Part shown: positions 10,301 to 21,536 of the stretch, one piece after another | Position numbering within the stretch: position 1 is the stretch's first letter | How the letters are laid out: each line of letters opens with the position of its first letter | Assembly: GCA_028554645.1 (NCBI GenBank) | Contig: JAQOOI010000080.1 | Location: 1,178,001 to 1,242,000 of the forward strand | Reading direction: 5' to 3' | Length of the DNA: 64,000 bases | Source of the DNA: Omphalotus guepiniiformis | Lineage: Eukaryota; Basidiomycota; Agaricomycetes; Agaricales; Omphalotaceae | Notes under the pieces: generated by a model | The model's database searches: none | Seen by the model: the letters and a program-made list of their open reading frames with translations, nothing else | Told to the model about the DNA's origin: nothing | Made by a program: the position numbers and the translations under genes

Positions 10301-12104
10301 GCACACCCCAACAGCCTTGAACGCCATGAGTCTTCATCAGAATCCTCCATGGTATTGCCAAACCATGCAGCAACAGATTGTACAACACAAGCGCCTTCCG
10401 GACCTGCAGGCTTGAAGCAAACATCAGTGAGGGTATAGTTGTTGGGCCATGAGCGAAGAGATCTGATATCAGCTTCAACTTTGAACCAGTATTCAAGGTT
10501 CTCATAGGAAAGAACAGGAGCCAGACCATAAGCACCCTCTGTTTCTGAGACTGCAGCAGAGGTGATGAAAATCTGCTGTGGTCTGTAGAAAGGGCCAAAG
10601 TTTTCATCGAAAAATTCCTTTTGCACTCTGCTTTCGGAGTCTGGTGCAACCCATAGTCGTACAGGGTCTGTCTCGACTTCGAAACGCTTCCAGCCAATGT
10701 TTAACAAGCCCACGAGTGTAAAAACGATCGCAAATGTGAGGAAAGGATTGGAAGCTGTCTTCAACCCAAGACTGTAGAATGTCCGTCGAAGAAAAGTGTT
10801 CAAACGGTACTGGCGCGGCTGAACGGTCTCGATAGGATCCAGTAGCGCTGTCCCACGGCCAAGATCCCGAGTTTCGTAACCATTTCCTTGACCATTAAGT
10901 AAGTCCTCGTCGATATGTTGAGCCAACGAGCCTGCACCAACCAGAGTGCGATTGCGAGAACGAGGAGAGGTAAGAAGAGAGGCTGTATCAGCTGAGAGAG
11001 CAACACGCTCATAACGCCTCTCGCGACGTTTGCGGATGGCAGTCTGTAGAAGGAGACCTAAAAGGAAAGCGACAACAGCAAGGGAATAGCCAAGGATCAA
11101 GACGAAAGACAGGCAAGAAATGATGCCGACATGACAAGTCGGACCTTCATTTGGCGGTGGTACATCGGGGAGGGCTGGACATACAGCTGGACAGTTGATG
11201 CATGAGCAACGAGAGGTGAGGTCGTTGTCGGAGCAAGCTCGCGCAGAAGGGTTGAGTTGAGTAAACTCAGAGTCCGGAGGTACCGTGGATGGGAAGTTAA
11301 TTTGAAACGGGCTTCCCAAAGGTTTCTCCTCTCCGAGAAAGTGGAAGAATTCCTGATAGTTCTGTGCATTTCCTCCGATTATATCCATGGCAAAGCCATT
11401 AGATGCTCCAAATTGTACATCCTTGCAGCTGTTGAAGAAACCTTCTCCATAACTATCTCCAACGAAGAAGTCTACAGAATTTACAGCAATTTTGTTGGTT
11501 GAGGGCTGGACGGAGGTGACGTTTAAGAAGGAAGATTGGTTGGGAGAGCAGGTGAATCTGCAAAAGAATTCGCGAAAGTTGTTTCTGCAAGCTGGACAAG
11601 AAGAGATGAGGCCTTCAACTCTCTGGAAGTTCTCCCGTAATGTAGTGACTTGATCTGAGGTACAGCAAGTAGGTCCTGAGGCAAACTCCGTTCCACAGGC
11701 ATCGACAAGTAGACTGCGTGTCCTAGAGTCCGGCTATGCACTTCTTTTAGACAAATTGCGGAACATAAGCTTCAATTTCCGTACCTCTATAGCAGGGCCG
11801 TCGTAAGGACATGGAAGGTCTCCCCCAAAAATGCCTTTTCTACCGCAAGTATCTCGCATCGCACATCGCAGCTCACTGTCCTGAGAGCTGTGTGCCATCG
11901 CATATAAAAAGGTTGAGCTTGATGTATCAAAGTGTGAAGGTCTTGCCAGACATTCAAGGAGATACACCTGCAGCAGCGGACGCGGTAGTTGCCAGAACTG
12001 TTACTAACTTTACTACACCTTTGGCGCGTTCTCGAACACGTGCTTTGAGAATTTCAAATTCAATGCATCGTTAAGTGGGAGTTCTTACTTTTACTTGTAA
12101 TCAT
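7343..12104 (-). CDS. NCR1: NPC intracellular sterol transporter 1 (Niemann-Pick C1/NCR1)
   Basis: Multi-pass vacuolar/late-endosomal sterol transporter of about 1,400 residues. The Cys-rich N-terminal lumenal domain reads [20 protein letters not shown], then [20 protein letters not shown] and [20 protein letters not shown]1 is near 11,060-11,120. The [11 protein letters not shown] element and the sterol-sensing domain follow ([35 protein letters not shown]). A second RND-like half follows ([34 protein letters not shown]). The C-terminus uses a last small exon at 7343-7382, giving [18 protein letters not shown], the usual acidic fungal tail; skipping that splice would end the protein at YEYA. 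The start is inferred: ATG 12104, a 52-nt intron (12043-12094), an exon with a signal-peptide-like run ([17 protein letters not shown]), then an 85-nt intron (11881-11965). Both junctions keep frame. The first downstream ATG (11898) would lack a signal peptide. Confidence 0.9.
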
Positions 12105-13961
12105 GTCACCTTCTCATCAAGACTCTAATGTCAAGGCAGACAAGAAAATGACAGATGCAAGCAAACCTCGTCGTCGTTTTGTTGGCACAAAATCAGCCAA
12201 ACCGTCCAAGCCCTCGTCGAGTTCTCCTACTACCTTCTTGCGCAATCAGGTTCCTCCCGAGATCTTGGATGATCCCGAGCTGAACAGCATCATCGCACAG
12301 GTGCTGCCTTCAAACTATTCATTTGAGATTCACAAGACCATCCATCATGTACGAAAGAACCAGGCCACGATGGTCGCGCTGCAGATGCCAGAAGGATTGC
12401 AGATGTATGCTTGCGCTATTGCAGACATTATAGAGCGGTACGTAAGTCACCTACGAAACTACTTACAGTTAGTTAAACAATGGAATAGGTTCACACCAGC
12501 CCTCACCACGATCATGGGCGACGTGACCTACGGAGCCTGCTGTGTAGACGATTATACCGCAGTCGCCCTAGGATGTGATATGCTTGTTCATTACGGACAT
12601 AGCTGTCTCGGTATGCCTTCATATGCTTTCGTGTTCTCAGTACCCACCGTTAACTTCCCACAAATAGTTCCAATGGATCAAACGTCAATCAAGACACTGT
12701 ATGTATTCGTGGAGATTGGAATCGATTCTCAACATCTCCACCATACTATTCGCATGAACTTTCCTTCGAATCGTGAAACCTTTCATGATGCTCTGCTCGA
12801 TAAAGATGTGGAGGAGAGAGCAACACGTATTGCTGCTGGGGAAAAGATTCCAGTAGCCAGACCAAATTTGAGAATCGAGGGTCCAGGAACAGATGAAAAC
12901 AAGAATAATTCAGATTCTGATCCCTCTTCCAATGCAGAGAATCCCACCCGCCTTGCTCTTGTATCCACTATACAATTTGTTGCTGCCCTTCAACGGTTGA
13001 AAGAGGATCTCTCGGCTGAGTATTCTGAGGAGGACTTGATGATTCCCGGATCGTCGTCTACGCCCGGTTTGTGGATGGGGAAGTACTCTGCTTCAATACC
13101 ACGTTCGAAACCCCTTTCTCCTGGCGAGATCCTAGGGTGTACAGCACCAAGGCTAGGAGACGAGGTCGATGCAATGATGTAAGTATCAATCCAAAGATGT
13201 ATTGTTCGAATTCACACTGAGAATGGTTTCTCATGTCCAAGCTATCTCGGTGATGGTCGGTTTCATCTTGAATCAATCATGATTGCAAATCCTCAAGTTC
13301 CTGCCTTCCGATACGATCCATACTCCAAAAAGCTCACGCGGGAGCGATACGATCATCGAGAAATGCGAAGCGTCAGGAGCGAGGCGGTAAGAAATGCTCA
13401 GCAGAGCATCAATTTGTTGGCAGACAATACCTCGAACGCCTCATGCCAACCTGCTGTCTCCGCGGTCGGCACCGTCGACGAGAAGCCGCTGTGGGGTGTC
13501 ATACTGGGAACGCTGGGAAGACAAGGCAGCTTTAAACAATTACAGGTAATGTCATTTTCATTTGTGATAATCGACTGCATACTCAAAGATCCATTCTTGC
13601 ATGATAGGCTATAACGAATCAACTATCCACCTGTCGCACACCCATTCCTTACATCCCCATCCTTCTCTCCGAGCTTTCGCCAGCTAAACTTTCATTATTC
13701 AACTCCTCACTACCATTGAACAAACCTCGTATAGCGACATTCATACAAACATCCTGCCCTCGACTTTCCATAGATTGGGGTTACGCCTTTGATCGTCCGC
13801 TACTCAGTCCGTACGAGACCGCTATAGCAGTCGGACAGGCCGCCGAAGATGGATGGATGAATCAACGGAATCACGAAAATAATGTCAAGGCTATATATCC
13901 AATGGACTTTTACGAAGCAGGTAGTCCATGGGCAATTTCTAGAGTGAAGGCAACTTTCTAG
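12103..13961 (+). CDS. DPH1: 2-(3-amino-3-carboxypropyl)histidine synthase subunit 1
   Basis: Radical-SAM-like 4Fe-4S enzyme that, with DPH2, starts diphthamide synthesis on the target His of elongation factor 2. Motifs in order: the basic N-terminus [60 protein letters not shown] with the first cluster Cys, [20 protein letters not shown] with the second, and [20 protein letters not shown] with the third. All three Cys that hold the cluster are present. Introns lie near 12439-12488, 12613-12668, 13180-13242 and 13546-13609. The first ATG is 12103, but ATG 12148 ([13 protein letters not shown]) matches the usual family start better. The first ATG overlaps the inferred NPC1 start on the other strand. 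Confidence 0.92.
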
Positions 13962-14145
13962 ATTTGACACGTGTATTCTTTGGCGGCTCCTTTAAATGAA
14001 AAGCAAATATCAGGTCTAATAGAGTGCTCAAAAACAAACCCATGCGTGTGTAGTGTATGATATAAAAGTACTCCGCCAGTTTTTCTGCCATAAGGAAAAT
14101 GTGGCTGTGCCAAACTTTTTCAACTCCCACTTCCAGGAGGATCCA

Positions 14146-14682
14146 ATGTCCCAATGCTTAGCCTCAGTAGCGCGACGGGCTTCAGCTCCCACTCGAGTCA
14201 TTAAACGATATGTATCCTCTGATACCAAAAAGCCCGCTATTACTCTTCCTCCGCATAAGATGCGCGCACTCGTTTCTCTATATCACCAATCCGACACTTT
14301 CATAACATCTGATAATCTTTCCACCCGCATTGACGAAGCTTTCACGAAGCAAGGCTATCTTACTCCCGTGGCTGATTTCCAGTCTAGTATATCCACTCTG
14401 CGCGAGCAATACGTGAAGATGCGACGTGCTCCCAAATTCAGCGAGATGGACCTAGAAGAAACATACACGTCAAACAAGAGCAGCTGGATAAATCGCCGTC
14501 CACGGGATAGAAAGATCTTTGAAGCGTTGTACGGAGTAGATTTTAGTGACAAAGTGCGGGCTATGCCTGGGCTAGAATCGTTGGAAGAGTCTATGTCCAG
14601 TGGCGAGCAAAGTGAAGATGGGCTTCCGCAGTCGGAGGACATATTGAAGGAAATCGAGGAAGACATACGGTTACGGGCATAG
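14146..14682 (+). CDS. Conserved protein of unknown function, probably mitochondrial
   Basis: Intronless frame of 178 codons that I cannot place in a named family. The first 30 residues (MSQCLASVARRASAPTRVI) are rich in Arg, Ser and Ala without acidic residues, like a mitochondrial targeting peptide. The body has HKMRALVSLYHQSDTFITSD, a predicted helical segment around FQSSISTLREQYVKM, then KFSEMDLEE, and a basic RPRDRKIFEALYGVDF motif. It ends with an acidic tail (EDILKEIEEDIRL). An upstream in-frame ATG at 14053 would put a Phe/His-rich stretch in front of the presequence and is less likely. It lies 184 bp downstream of DPH1 on the same strand and converges on the sirtuin gene. It could be a mitoribosome-associated or assembly protein, but nothing seen proves that. 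Confidence 0.65.
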   Translation: MSQCLASVARRASAPTRVIKRYVSSDTKKPAITLPPHKMRALVSLYHQSDTFITSDNLSTRIDEAFTKQGYLTPVADFQSSISTLREQYVKMRRAPKFSEMDLEETYTSNKSSWINRRPRDRKIFEALYGVDFSDKVRAMPGLESLEESMSSGEQSEDGLPQSEDILKEIEEDIRLRA

Positions 14683-14831
14683 GTATGTTCTACATTTACT
14701 TGTACGAAGTCACACTGACGAATGAGCTGCAGTCTGTTTGTTTCGTGATGTGTCTATGTCGCGTCGGTAGACATTACGACAAAACGCATGTATAAAACGT
14801 ACATTGAAAGATAATTCGAGCCTTTGAATAT

Positions 14832-15867
14832 TCAAACAACTGTATCGAAACCTAATGCTTGTGGTAGCGTTTCTTCGCATGGACCCAGAAACAGATAATC
14901 GGCATCTTCATCACCAGCACTATGTTCAAGATTGAATATGGCAACTGTACCCACATGCCTCTGCACCATGCCTGCGTAACCAGCTGCTGGATACACCTGC
15001 AAGGAATCACGAGAACGATTCACTCGGTCTAGCTAACGGAACAATGCAGGAAACGTACCGTGGACGACGTGCCAACAACCAGGCATAAATCTGCGCGACT
15101 CACGAGACTATCAATGGTGTGCAGGTGAAGGGGCGTTTCCTCAAACCAAACCACCCCGGGACGAGCTAGTGCATGGCAGTTTGAGCATTGAGGAAGAGAT
15201 GTAACTGGTATACTTGGGTCTGCAACGTTGTTCTCCACAAGGCTCTCTGTTCCTGCAAGACTCTCACAAATGGGGGAAGAGCGATCGTGTTGAATATGAC
15301 CGCAAGATGTGCACCTTACATCGAAGAGCTTGCCATGCATTTCAGGGTCCTCAGTGGTCGAATCGGAGGGAGGAGCCAGATCTAGTGTTTTTTTCCAATG
15401 CGAGTGCGCTCAGTCCGTCTACATTCTGGGTAATCAGAGTGAATGTTGATCCTGGTGCCGTTACATGACGAATGGACGGCAGAGAAAAGGCGGCTAAAGC
15501 CAAATGCGCAGCGTTGGGCTGCGCTTTGAGCGCCCTGCAAGACAATTTGATAAAATATATCATCAGACCACTACGGCAACCCACGTCTCTCGTCGAAAGT
15601 GATAAAATTGCCAGACTAGAGATGGATTTTCCGCAAAACCTTCAGGAGTGGCCAAAGATATAGCATCATACTTTCTCCACATCCCTCCCGCACCTCTGAA
15701 TGTTGGAATACCTGATTTTCCTTACTGATTGAGCAACTAATGAATATGATTCTTTGAGTATATTACAGACCAGAGGCAGCGGAAAGACCTGCTCCAGCTA
15801 CCGCAACTATATGCTTTGCAGAAGCCAGAGTTTGCTTGAAGGTGTTCATATCATGAGACGGAGGCAT
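14832..15867 (-). CDS. SIRT5-type sirtuin (NAD-dependent protein deacylase)
   Basis: NAD-dependent deacylase of sirtuin class III. Motifs: [17 protein letters not shown] (NAD-binding GAG..S), FRGAGG, then [20 protein letters not shown] (QNxD), [15 protein letters not shown] and [19 protein letters not shown] with the four zinc Cys, and [19 protein letters not shown]. The YHFR stretch matches the Tyr/Arg pair of SIRT5 that binds the carboxylate of succinyl or malonyl lysine, so an acidic acyl substrate is likely by inference. Several introns, for example the one ending near 15,536. The ATG at 15867 ([14 protein letters not shown]) puts about 20 residues before the Rossmann fold and gives no clear targeting peptide. 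Head to head with the Apd1-like gene, 122 bp between starts. Confidence 0.88.
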
Positions 15868-15989
15868 TATTTTTGGGGAAGTCGGAGTATGCCGAAAATG
15901 GTAAGTATAAGACAGAGCCATGGTTATATGCGTGGTTCTTTTCATCTTATCAGATAACTCTTACCACCAACTCAAAATTACGCGAAGCG

Positions 15990-17623
15990 ATGCCTATAAA
16001 ATCAGAAGACTTGTAAGTTATTCCCCATCGTCGCCTCGGTTGATTTGCTCTCTTGCTCATTCAAATGCATACTCTTAGGCGTTTCAAAGCGGCAATTGTC
16101 GGAACTCTTAGCGCTGAAGACATTCATGCTCAGCTTGAGCTTAGCGCAGTTCCGTTCTCCGAAGCAGACTGTCGGTCGTGTTCAAACCCTTGTGATGAAG
16201 GTCAGCATTGACTGGACGTCGTCTTCGCTCAATTTTCCTGAAAAAAACTTGGACACCAGGCCATGAGTCATACCCTGGACGATTTGACGTGGACATGGAG
16301 TCTCAGATGTTGGGCTCCGTCCGAGCATACCACCGGCAGGTACGGAACATGTGAAGTCCCCCCTGGGCCTCTCTGGCTTATTCTTGGAGCAATTGTAGAT
16401 TGTAATCTCTACCGGAAAAATGGACTGGGACAGGGAGATAACCAACACAAAAGGCTCACTCGCTGCAAATATTCAGCATGTCATGCAACGCGCCCCTGTT
16501 CATACTCCCCCTTCGTCTTCTCCCGATACAAAACAAAAACGTTCGCATGCTGCTGGTATCTTTAATGCCTCTGACTCGTCCAAGATATCAATTCTCAACG
16601 GCAGCCACCACTCTTTAAGTGACGACCCTGACTTCGAAACGATCCTCGTTTTTCCGGATTACAAACTGGTGACTGAAGTTTCACGCTCGTTGGAAGGTGC
16701 TCAGGCCCTTTGGGATACGTGTCTGAACCCCAACTTAGACCGTGCGGTACTCTCAACCGAGAAATCCTCTCTCAGCTCTTGGCTAATTCCATATTCTTGT
16801 GTCATACTCCTATGTAAGTATGCACTTCGGAATCCGCCAGCTCCGGACTTTTTTCTTTTTCATATCAGATAAGCAATAGCCTTCCTGACATGTTCTATTT
16901 TCAGGTTCTCATAAAAGAAGGGATAACCGGTGCCATATCGCCGCTGCCAAACTCGGCCAAGGTTTGTACCTTTCTTCACGTTTAAGCTTCTCGTAAGCTA
17001 ATCAAAAAATTCGCTTTGGGGTAAACAGCGTTCACACACTCTTTGGAGGGCCATGGATGGACAGTGGATACAGAGATCGAGCACCCTCTCCATACGCTTG
17101 GTGGTCCCCTGGAGGAATTTCAGGGCTCCGAGGAAGAGCAAGAAGAGCATGTCTTGAAACAGCTACAAGAACTTGCTACCGAAAAGAAAGCGCTCATTCT
17201 GCGGAATTCTCACACCGGGGGACACCGCTACGCCGGAAATTGCATCGTGAGTGTTCTTGGTTTTCCATGCATTATCTGTCATGCATTACGCGACTATCTG
17301 TCTTCTGTGGGTGGGCCGGGCGACCACGTTTGCGGCGGCATCTGCGAATGAAAACTTCACTTATTCGCCTTTTCCATCGCCAATCTCGTCATTCTGCGGC
17401 GAAAAGGCATCATTTGGCTCTGGGCTTTTGCTGAACTGTCTTGTTTCCTTATGAACAGATTTACACGCCTCAAGGGGCCGGTGTGTGGTACGGACGAGTC
17501 TCTACGCACGAAGTTGAATCTATCGTGTCCAACACCATAGAGCAAGGGTTGGTGCTCCCACCCTTGCTTCGGGGGGGAGTGAACATCTCACGTCCCGGTT
17601 GCAAGTCTCTACTTGATTGGTAG
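15990..17623 (+). CDS. Apd1/Aim32-like Fe-S protein (Suc_Fer-like domain)
   Basis: Member of the fungal Apd1/Aim32 family, thioredoxin-like ferredoxin proteins that hold a 2Fe-2S cluster with two Cys and two His; Apd1 protects yeast against redox-active compounds. The start is ATG 15990 (MPIKSEDL) with an intron to about 16078, then RFKAAIVGTLSAEDIHAQLE, a Cys-rich EADCRSCSNPCDEGH segment, FDVDMESQMLGSVRAYHRQV, and much later CSHKRRDNRCHIAAAKLG (cluster Cys) and NSHTGGHRYAGN (the two His), then YTPQGAGVWYGRVSTHEVES and a tail ending KSLLDW. The middle part (16,500-16,800) is a Ser-rich linker followed by TILVFPDYKLV. At least six exons. Which Cys bind the cluster is inferred from family knowledge. 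Confidence 0.82.
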
Positions 17624-18807
17624 GGTTAGTCACATCAGATAGGGCCCTGATACCCATCGTCTGCCGGTGCTTGGGATATTGCGATGAACGTTGTTGTAGA
17701 CAATTCGCTTTGCGGGGACGCTTGTGAACGTATCATTGGAGGGCCTTGCATTAAAATTAAAAACAGGCGGTACCGTGGTGTCGTGTATTGTTGTGAGATT
17801 ATAGATTCTATCCCGTGGTACCTCCGAGTATGTGGGTTGTGGGGAGAGGGTAGAGGTCAGTTGGTTATTAATTTTGTTATTACAGGTATCATAGTCGTAT
17901 AATACTTCTACATAATTTTATATAATAAAAAACATGATAGTGTTGTGCAGAAAGGTGCAATCTATAATTTAGCATGAACGTTCGTATGAACATGTACGTT
18001 CAGATCATGTTCTCGTCCATAATAACTTCCGACTGGACATCGAGGATACGCGGATCGCGCGGTCCACAAAAGCAAATATGTTGTATATATCGGTGGGAGA
18101 GCTATCGGTAGAGTCTCGGTCTTGTTGCTTGGAGCTTCTCACTGTATACGATATATATCAACCGATCGAGTCTGATAACAACTGAATATAATATCCAGCT
18201 TTGACATCCACACTTTCCGAATCAAACATGTGAATTCTTAGTTCCTGTATCATGGTCTGAACCATGCCTCGGGACATTTGTCTGTGGGGAGGTAATCGAC
18301 GATCCACAGTGTCGGGCAGTATACACATATACATAGAAATTGCTTTGGCACTTCAGCAGAAACACTACAAATCACACGTCCACACACCAGAAACCAAGGA
18401 CCAACAAGCGATACAAATTGGAATCTAATGACATTGATATATGAATATTACACTTTGTTGTGGAGGGAAACGATAGGAGATGAGTACATGTATGCTCGGT
18501 ACTTGGCCACGCACGATAAACGTACTATTGTTAGCTTCAAAAAGAATGTACGTACAACTAGATAGCACAGAAAAATGTGGATAGGTACGAAAGAAAAGTT
18601 AGTCCAAGAACATGGAAGAAAGGTAACGTCAACAGAATGGGGGACCAATAAAATATGCAAAACAGAGTACGAGAAGTCGCTGCATGTTCCGGGTAGAGCC
18701 AGTGCACAACACACAATTAGAATTAGGTGGGGGTGATAGAGAGACGAATATAAATGAAGAACCAGTTACCTCACATAAAACCCATTAAATCGAACGGTTG
18801 ATTAACC
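17624..18807. other. 1.2 kb gene-free spacer
   Basis: Longest stretch without a gene here, between two stop codons (Apd1-like gene on plus, Sch9 kinase on minus). It is AT-rich, with many TATATA stretches, and no frame looks like conserved protein. Near 17,971-18,015 there is a cluster of GAAC/GTTC half-sites, including a perfect palindrome at 17,976-17,983. Probably 3' UTRs of both genes plus non-coding sequence; a short non-coding RNA cannot be excluded. Confidence 0.45.
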
Positions 18808-21507
18808 TCACACATCGTCCAAATCCGTAAAACCCAACCCTTTCCGCCTAACATTCGCATATCTCCCAGCACTCTTTCCAAAATCCTCAAATTCATCCTC
18901 AGTCGTGGGCTCCCTACCCTCAGCTTCATCAACGTCGACATAGTCATCATCCCCATCGTCATCTACAACTTCTCCATTCGCTGCAGCCCGCTCCCGTTTA
19001 CGCTTCTCCCACGCCTCAGAATGCTGCTGCACACTCTCCCCACCACTGAAGGTGAATCCACGAAAGTTCTCTTGAACAGAGTTGGTGAGTGGCGTACTGC
19101 CAGGCACATGGATCTTGGAGTGTTTGCCGCTGATTTCAATACCCTTGGCCACCCGTGACGATGAAGATTTCGTCGAAGTTGTCGGATGTGTGCTGTGTGT
19201 GCTATGGGTAGAACCATTCCTCGACAACGTACCACCAGTACCGGATTTGTTAGGCTTATGCGCCGAACCCGACTTGGATTTTGGTTTGCCGTTCGCTGTG
19301 ACTGCGTGACCATTCACATGTCCGGTAAGCGTGGTCATCGGAGAGAGAGGCGTCATAGGTGGCGTCTTGCCCGTCTTGTCCGCCTTGTCACTTCCCAGCG
19401 GTCCGTTGGGCAAGTGCGCACCGGGCGCACCGGCAAGGAAGCCACTGCTAGACAGCGACTGAGATACCCACTGCTCAGACGGGTCCTCTTCGTCGATCAA
19501 GTTCTCGTCCATGTAGTCGTGCACGTTCAACCCAACCTCCCGTATGTCCTTTTCGGTAAATTCGGGATCAAAGTTGGCTGTACTCTCGTCCGACTCGACG
19601 ACGGGCTTGAAGGGCGGGGTGACCTTTTTCTGAGCGAGCAGTTCCCAGTCGATGGAACTGAAGAACGGGTGTTCTTTGAGCTCTGCAGCGTCCCGGATGG
19701 CGCCGAGGCGATGCTTGGGGTTTCGGTTGAGTAACTGCCAGGAGCAGGTGAGTATATGGCTCCAAGAAATGACTGCATCAACTCCTCACCCCTTTGACAA
19801 ACTGCTTCCCATCTTCGTTGATAACACCCTTGGGAAATCTAATCTTGCCAAAACATATGTTCTTGTACATTTGCTGGGTGTCTTCTGCATAAAATGGACT
19901 CCAACCACAGCACATTTCGAACAGCAAAACGCCGAGACTCCAAAAGTCCACGATCTTAGAGTAACCCAACTCGTCTAATAAAATTTCTGGTGCGAGATAC
20001 TCTGTGGTGCCGCAGAATGTCGTAGTAAGCTCGTCTGCCCTGAGGTCTGCTTTTGAGAGACCAAAGTCACACAGAGCGACGTGTCCTGTAGCGTCTAGGA
20101 GGATGTTTTCCGGTTTGAGATCGCGATAGACAATGTCGTACTTGTGGAGATGTTCCAGAGCCAGGACCAATTCTGCGATGTAGAATCTAGCCCTTTCTTC
20201 GCTGAACCTGGTTTCTCTCTGCAAGTGCCAAAAGAGCTCACCCCCCGACTTGAAGTCGGTAACAAGGTAGAGGTCGTTTTCTGTTTGAAAGCTGAACTTG
20301 AGGCCAACAAGGAAGGGGGATTCTAAGGAACGCTGAAGGATCTTACGCTCCCCAATGGTGTGGGCAACTTCCTTTTTCTCGACAATTTCGCGCTTGGAAA
20401 GAACTTTCATGGCATATATACGCTTTGTGTCGCGTTTGCGAACTTGAAAGACTTTGCCAAAGGTACCTCGGCCGATGAGTTTGAGGAATTCAAAATCGCG
20501 TGGAGTGAGAGCTCGCTTGGTCTGGATGGACAGAGAATGAGGCAAGAGATTACTAAAAGGGCATATGACCACGCACTTTGTAATGTTCGTAGGTAATCTG
20601 AACGCGCATTTCGCCGCTAACGACCTCGTTTTCATCGTACGGCCGGAGCCTGATTTTGGTGAGTCAGAGAAAGGGACCGAGATATGTCGGGACTTACTTG
20701 TACCATTGGTCAACAGTATGCTCATGTACGAGGACGGGCTTGATTTGGATAGTTCCAAGAAAGCCTTGGTCCTCGACAGAGCGATCGTAGACGTTGAATG
20801 TAATGAAAGAAGATTGGTTGGTTACATCGCTGCGAGGAGTTTGAACAAACTGAAAAAAAAAAAAAAAAAAATAAAATTGTGACATACAATGAAACTTGGT
20901 GCTTCCACACTGGATTGTGGGCAGAGACAGAGCTGAAGAGACCCTTGCCAGAACCAAAGCTAGAGGAGGGGGAATTATCCTTGCTACTGCTAGCAGATCT
21001 CCTCTTTGCGTCTGCAGCCTGCGCCGCTCCAAGGGCATGAATAGCACTAGACGATGCAGGTCGTGCAATGCCCCTGACCTCGGAATCGGATTCATCTGTA
21101 GGGTCCCTAGATACAAACTCGTTCTGCTCGAACTGAACTACGACGTAGGGCCTGGCAAGTGGAGAGCGAACATTAAGGCCCCTGGCCTGGATAAGCTTTA
21201 CGTGGATCTGACCCTGAGATGAAGGAGGATTCGTGGAGGACGATGCCTGTGACGCTGAGGGAGGATTTGAAAGTTTGTTCTTTGGCGGCGGAGGGGACAT
21301 GATGTTGAAGTCGGGAGCATGAATAGTAAGCTGTGTAGTTGAGAGAGAGTGGGGAAGAACGAGACCCGCGTGAGGCGTGAGATCAGAGTGGGCCGAACTA
21401 GGCGTGCTCGTAGGCGTCAACAGTGGATGAGCACTTTCGAACGGATTCCGGTCAACGCCTGCTCGCGGTGTAAGCTGATCCATCGAGCCTGTCCACAATT
21501 TGATCAT
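18808..21507 (-). CDS. SCH9: AGC protein kinase of the Sch9/Sck type with N-terminal C2 domain
   Basis: Nutrient-signalling Ser/Thr kinase, target of TORC1 in fungi. The N-terminal 90 residues are Pro/Ser-rich. A C2 domain follows (GQIHVKLIQARGLNVRSPLA, YVVVQFEQNEFVS, then FITFNVYDRSVEDQGFLGTI). The kinase domain begins LTPRDFEFLKLIGRGTFGKV, with AMKVLSKREI (ATP Lys), YRDLKPENILL (catalytic loop), CDFGLSK and the activation loop TFCGTTEYLAPE. The C-terminal AGC tail includes PPFKPVVESDESTANFD and the hydrophobic motif FRGFTFSG, then an acidic tail ending GFTDLDDV. Introns were seen near 19,750-19,790, 20,530-20,700 and 20,830-20,890; the last has a 19-nt T tract before its acceptor. The ATG at 21507 lies only 29 bp after the stop of the upstream gene; ATG 21483 (MDQLTPRAGV) is an alternative start. 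Confidence 0.93.
20853..20871. repeat. 19-nt homopolymer A tract (intron pyrimidine tract of SCH9)
   Basis: Uninterrupted run of 19 A on the plus strand. On the coding (minus) strand it is a T run directly before the CAG acceptor at 20850-20852 that leads into FVQTPRSDV of the Sch9 C2 domain. It acts as the polypyrimidine tract; its length makes slippage and length differences between strains likely. Confidence 0.85.
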
Positions 21508-21536
21508 AACAGGGGGGTTTTACACTGCAAATCTAT

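Noticed and set aside
15748..15989. Extra upstream coding exon of the Apd1-like gene
   Set aside because: The ATG at 15,990 joins in phase to the conserved part. The region before it is the first exon and promoter of the divergent sirtuin.
20853..20871. Poly(A) run as the tail of a retroposed copy
   Set aside because: It is the pyrimidine tract of an intron on the coding strand of SCH9, directly followed by a good acceptor and conserved C2 sequence. No target duplication was seen.
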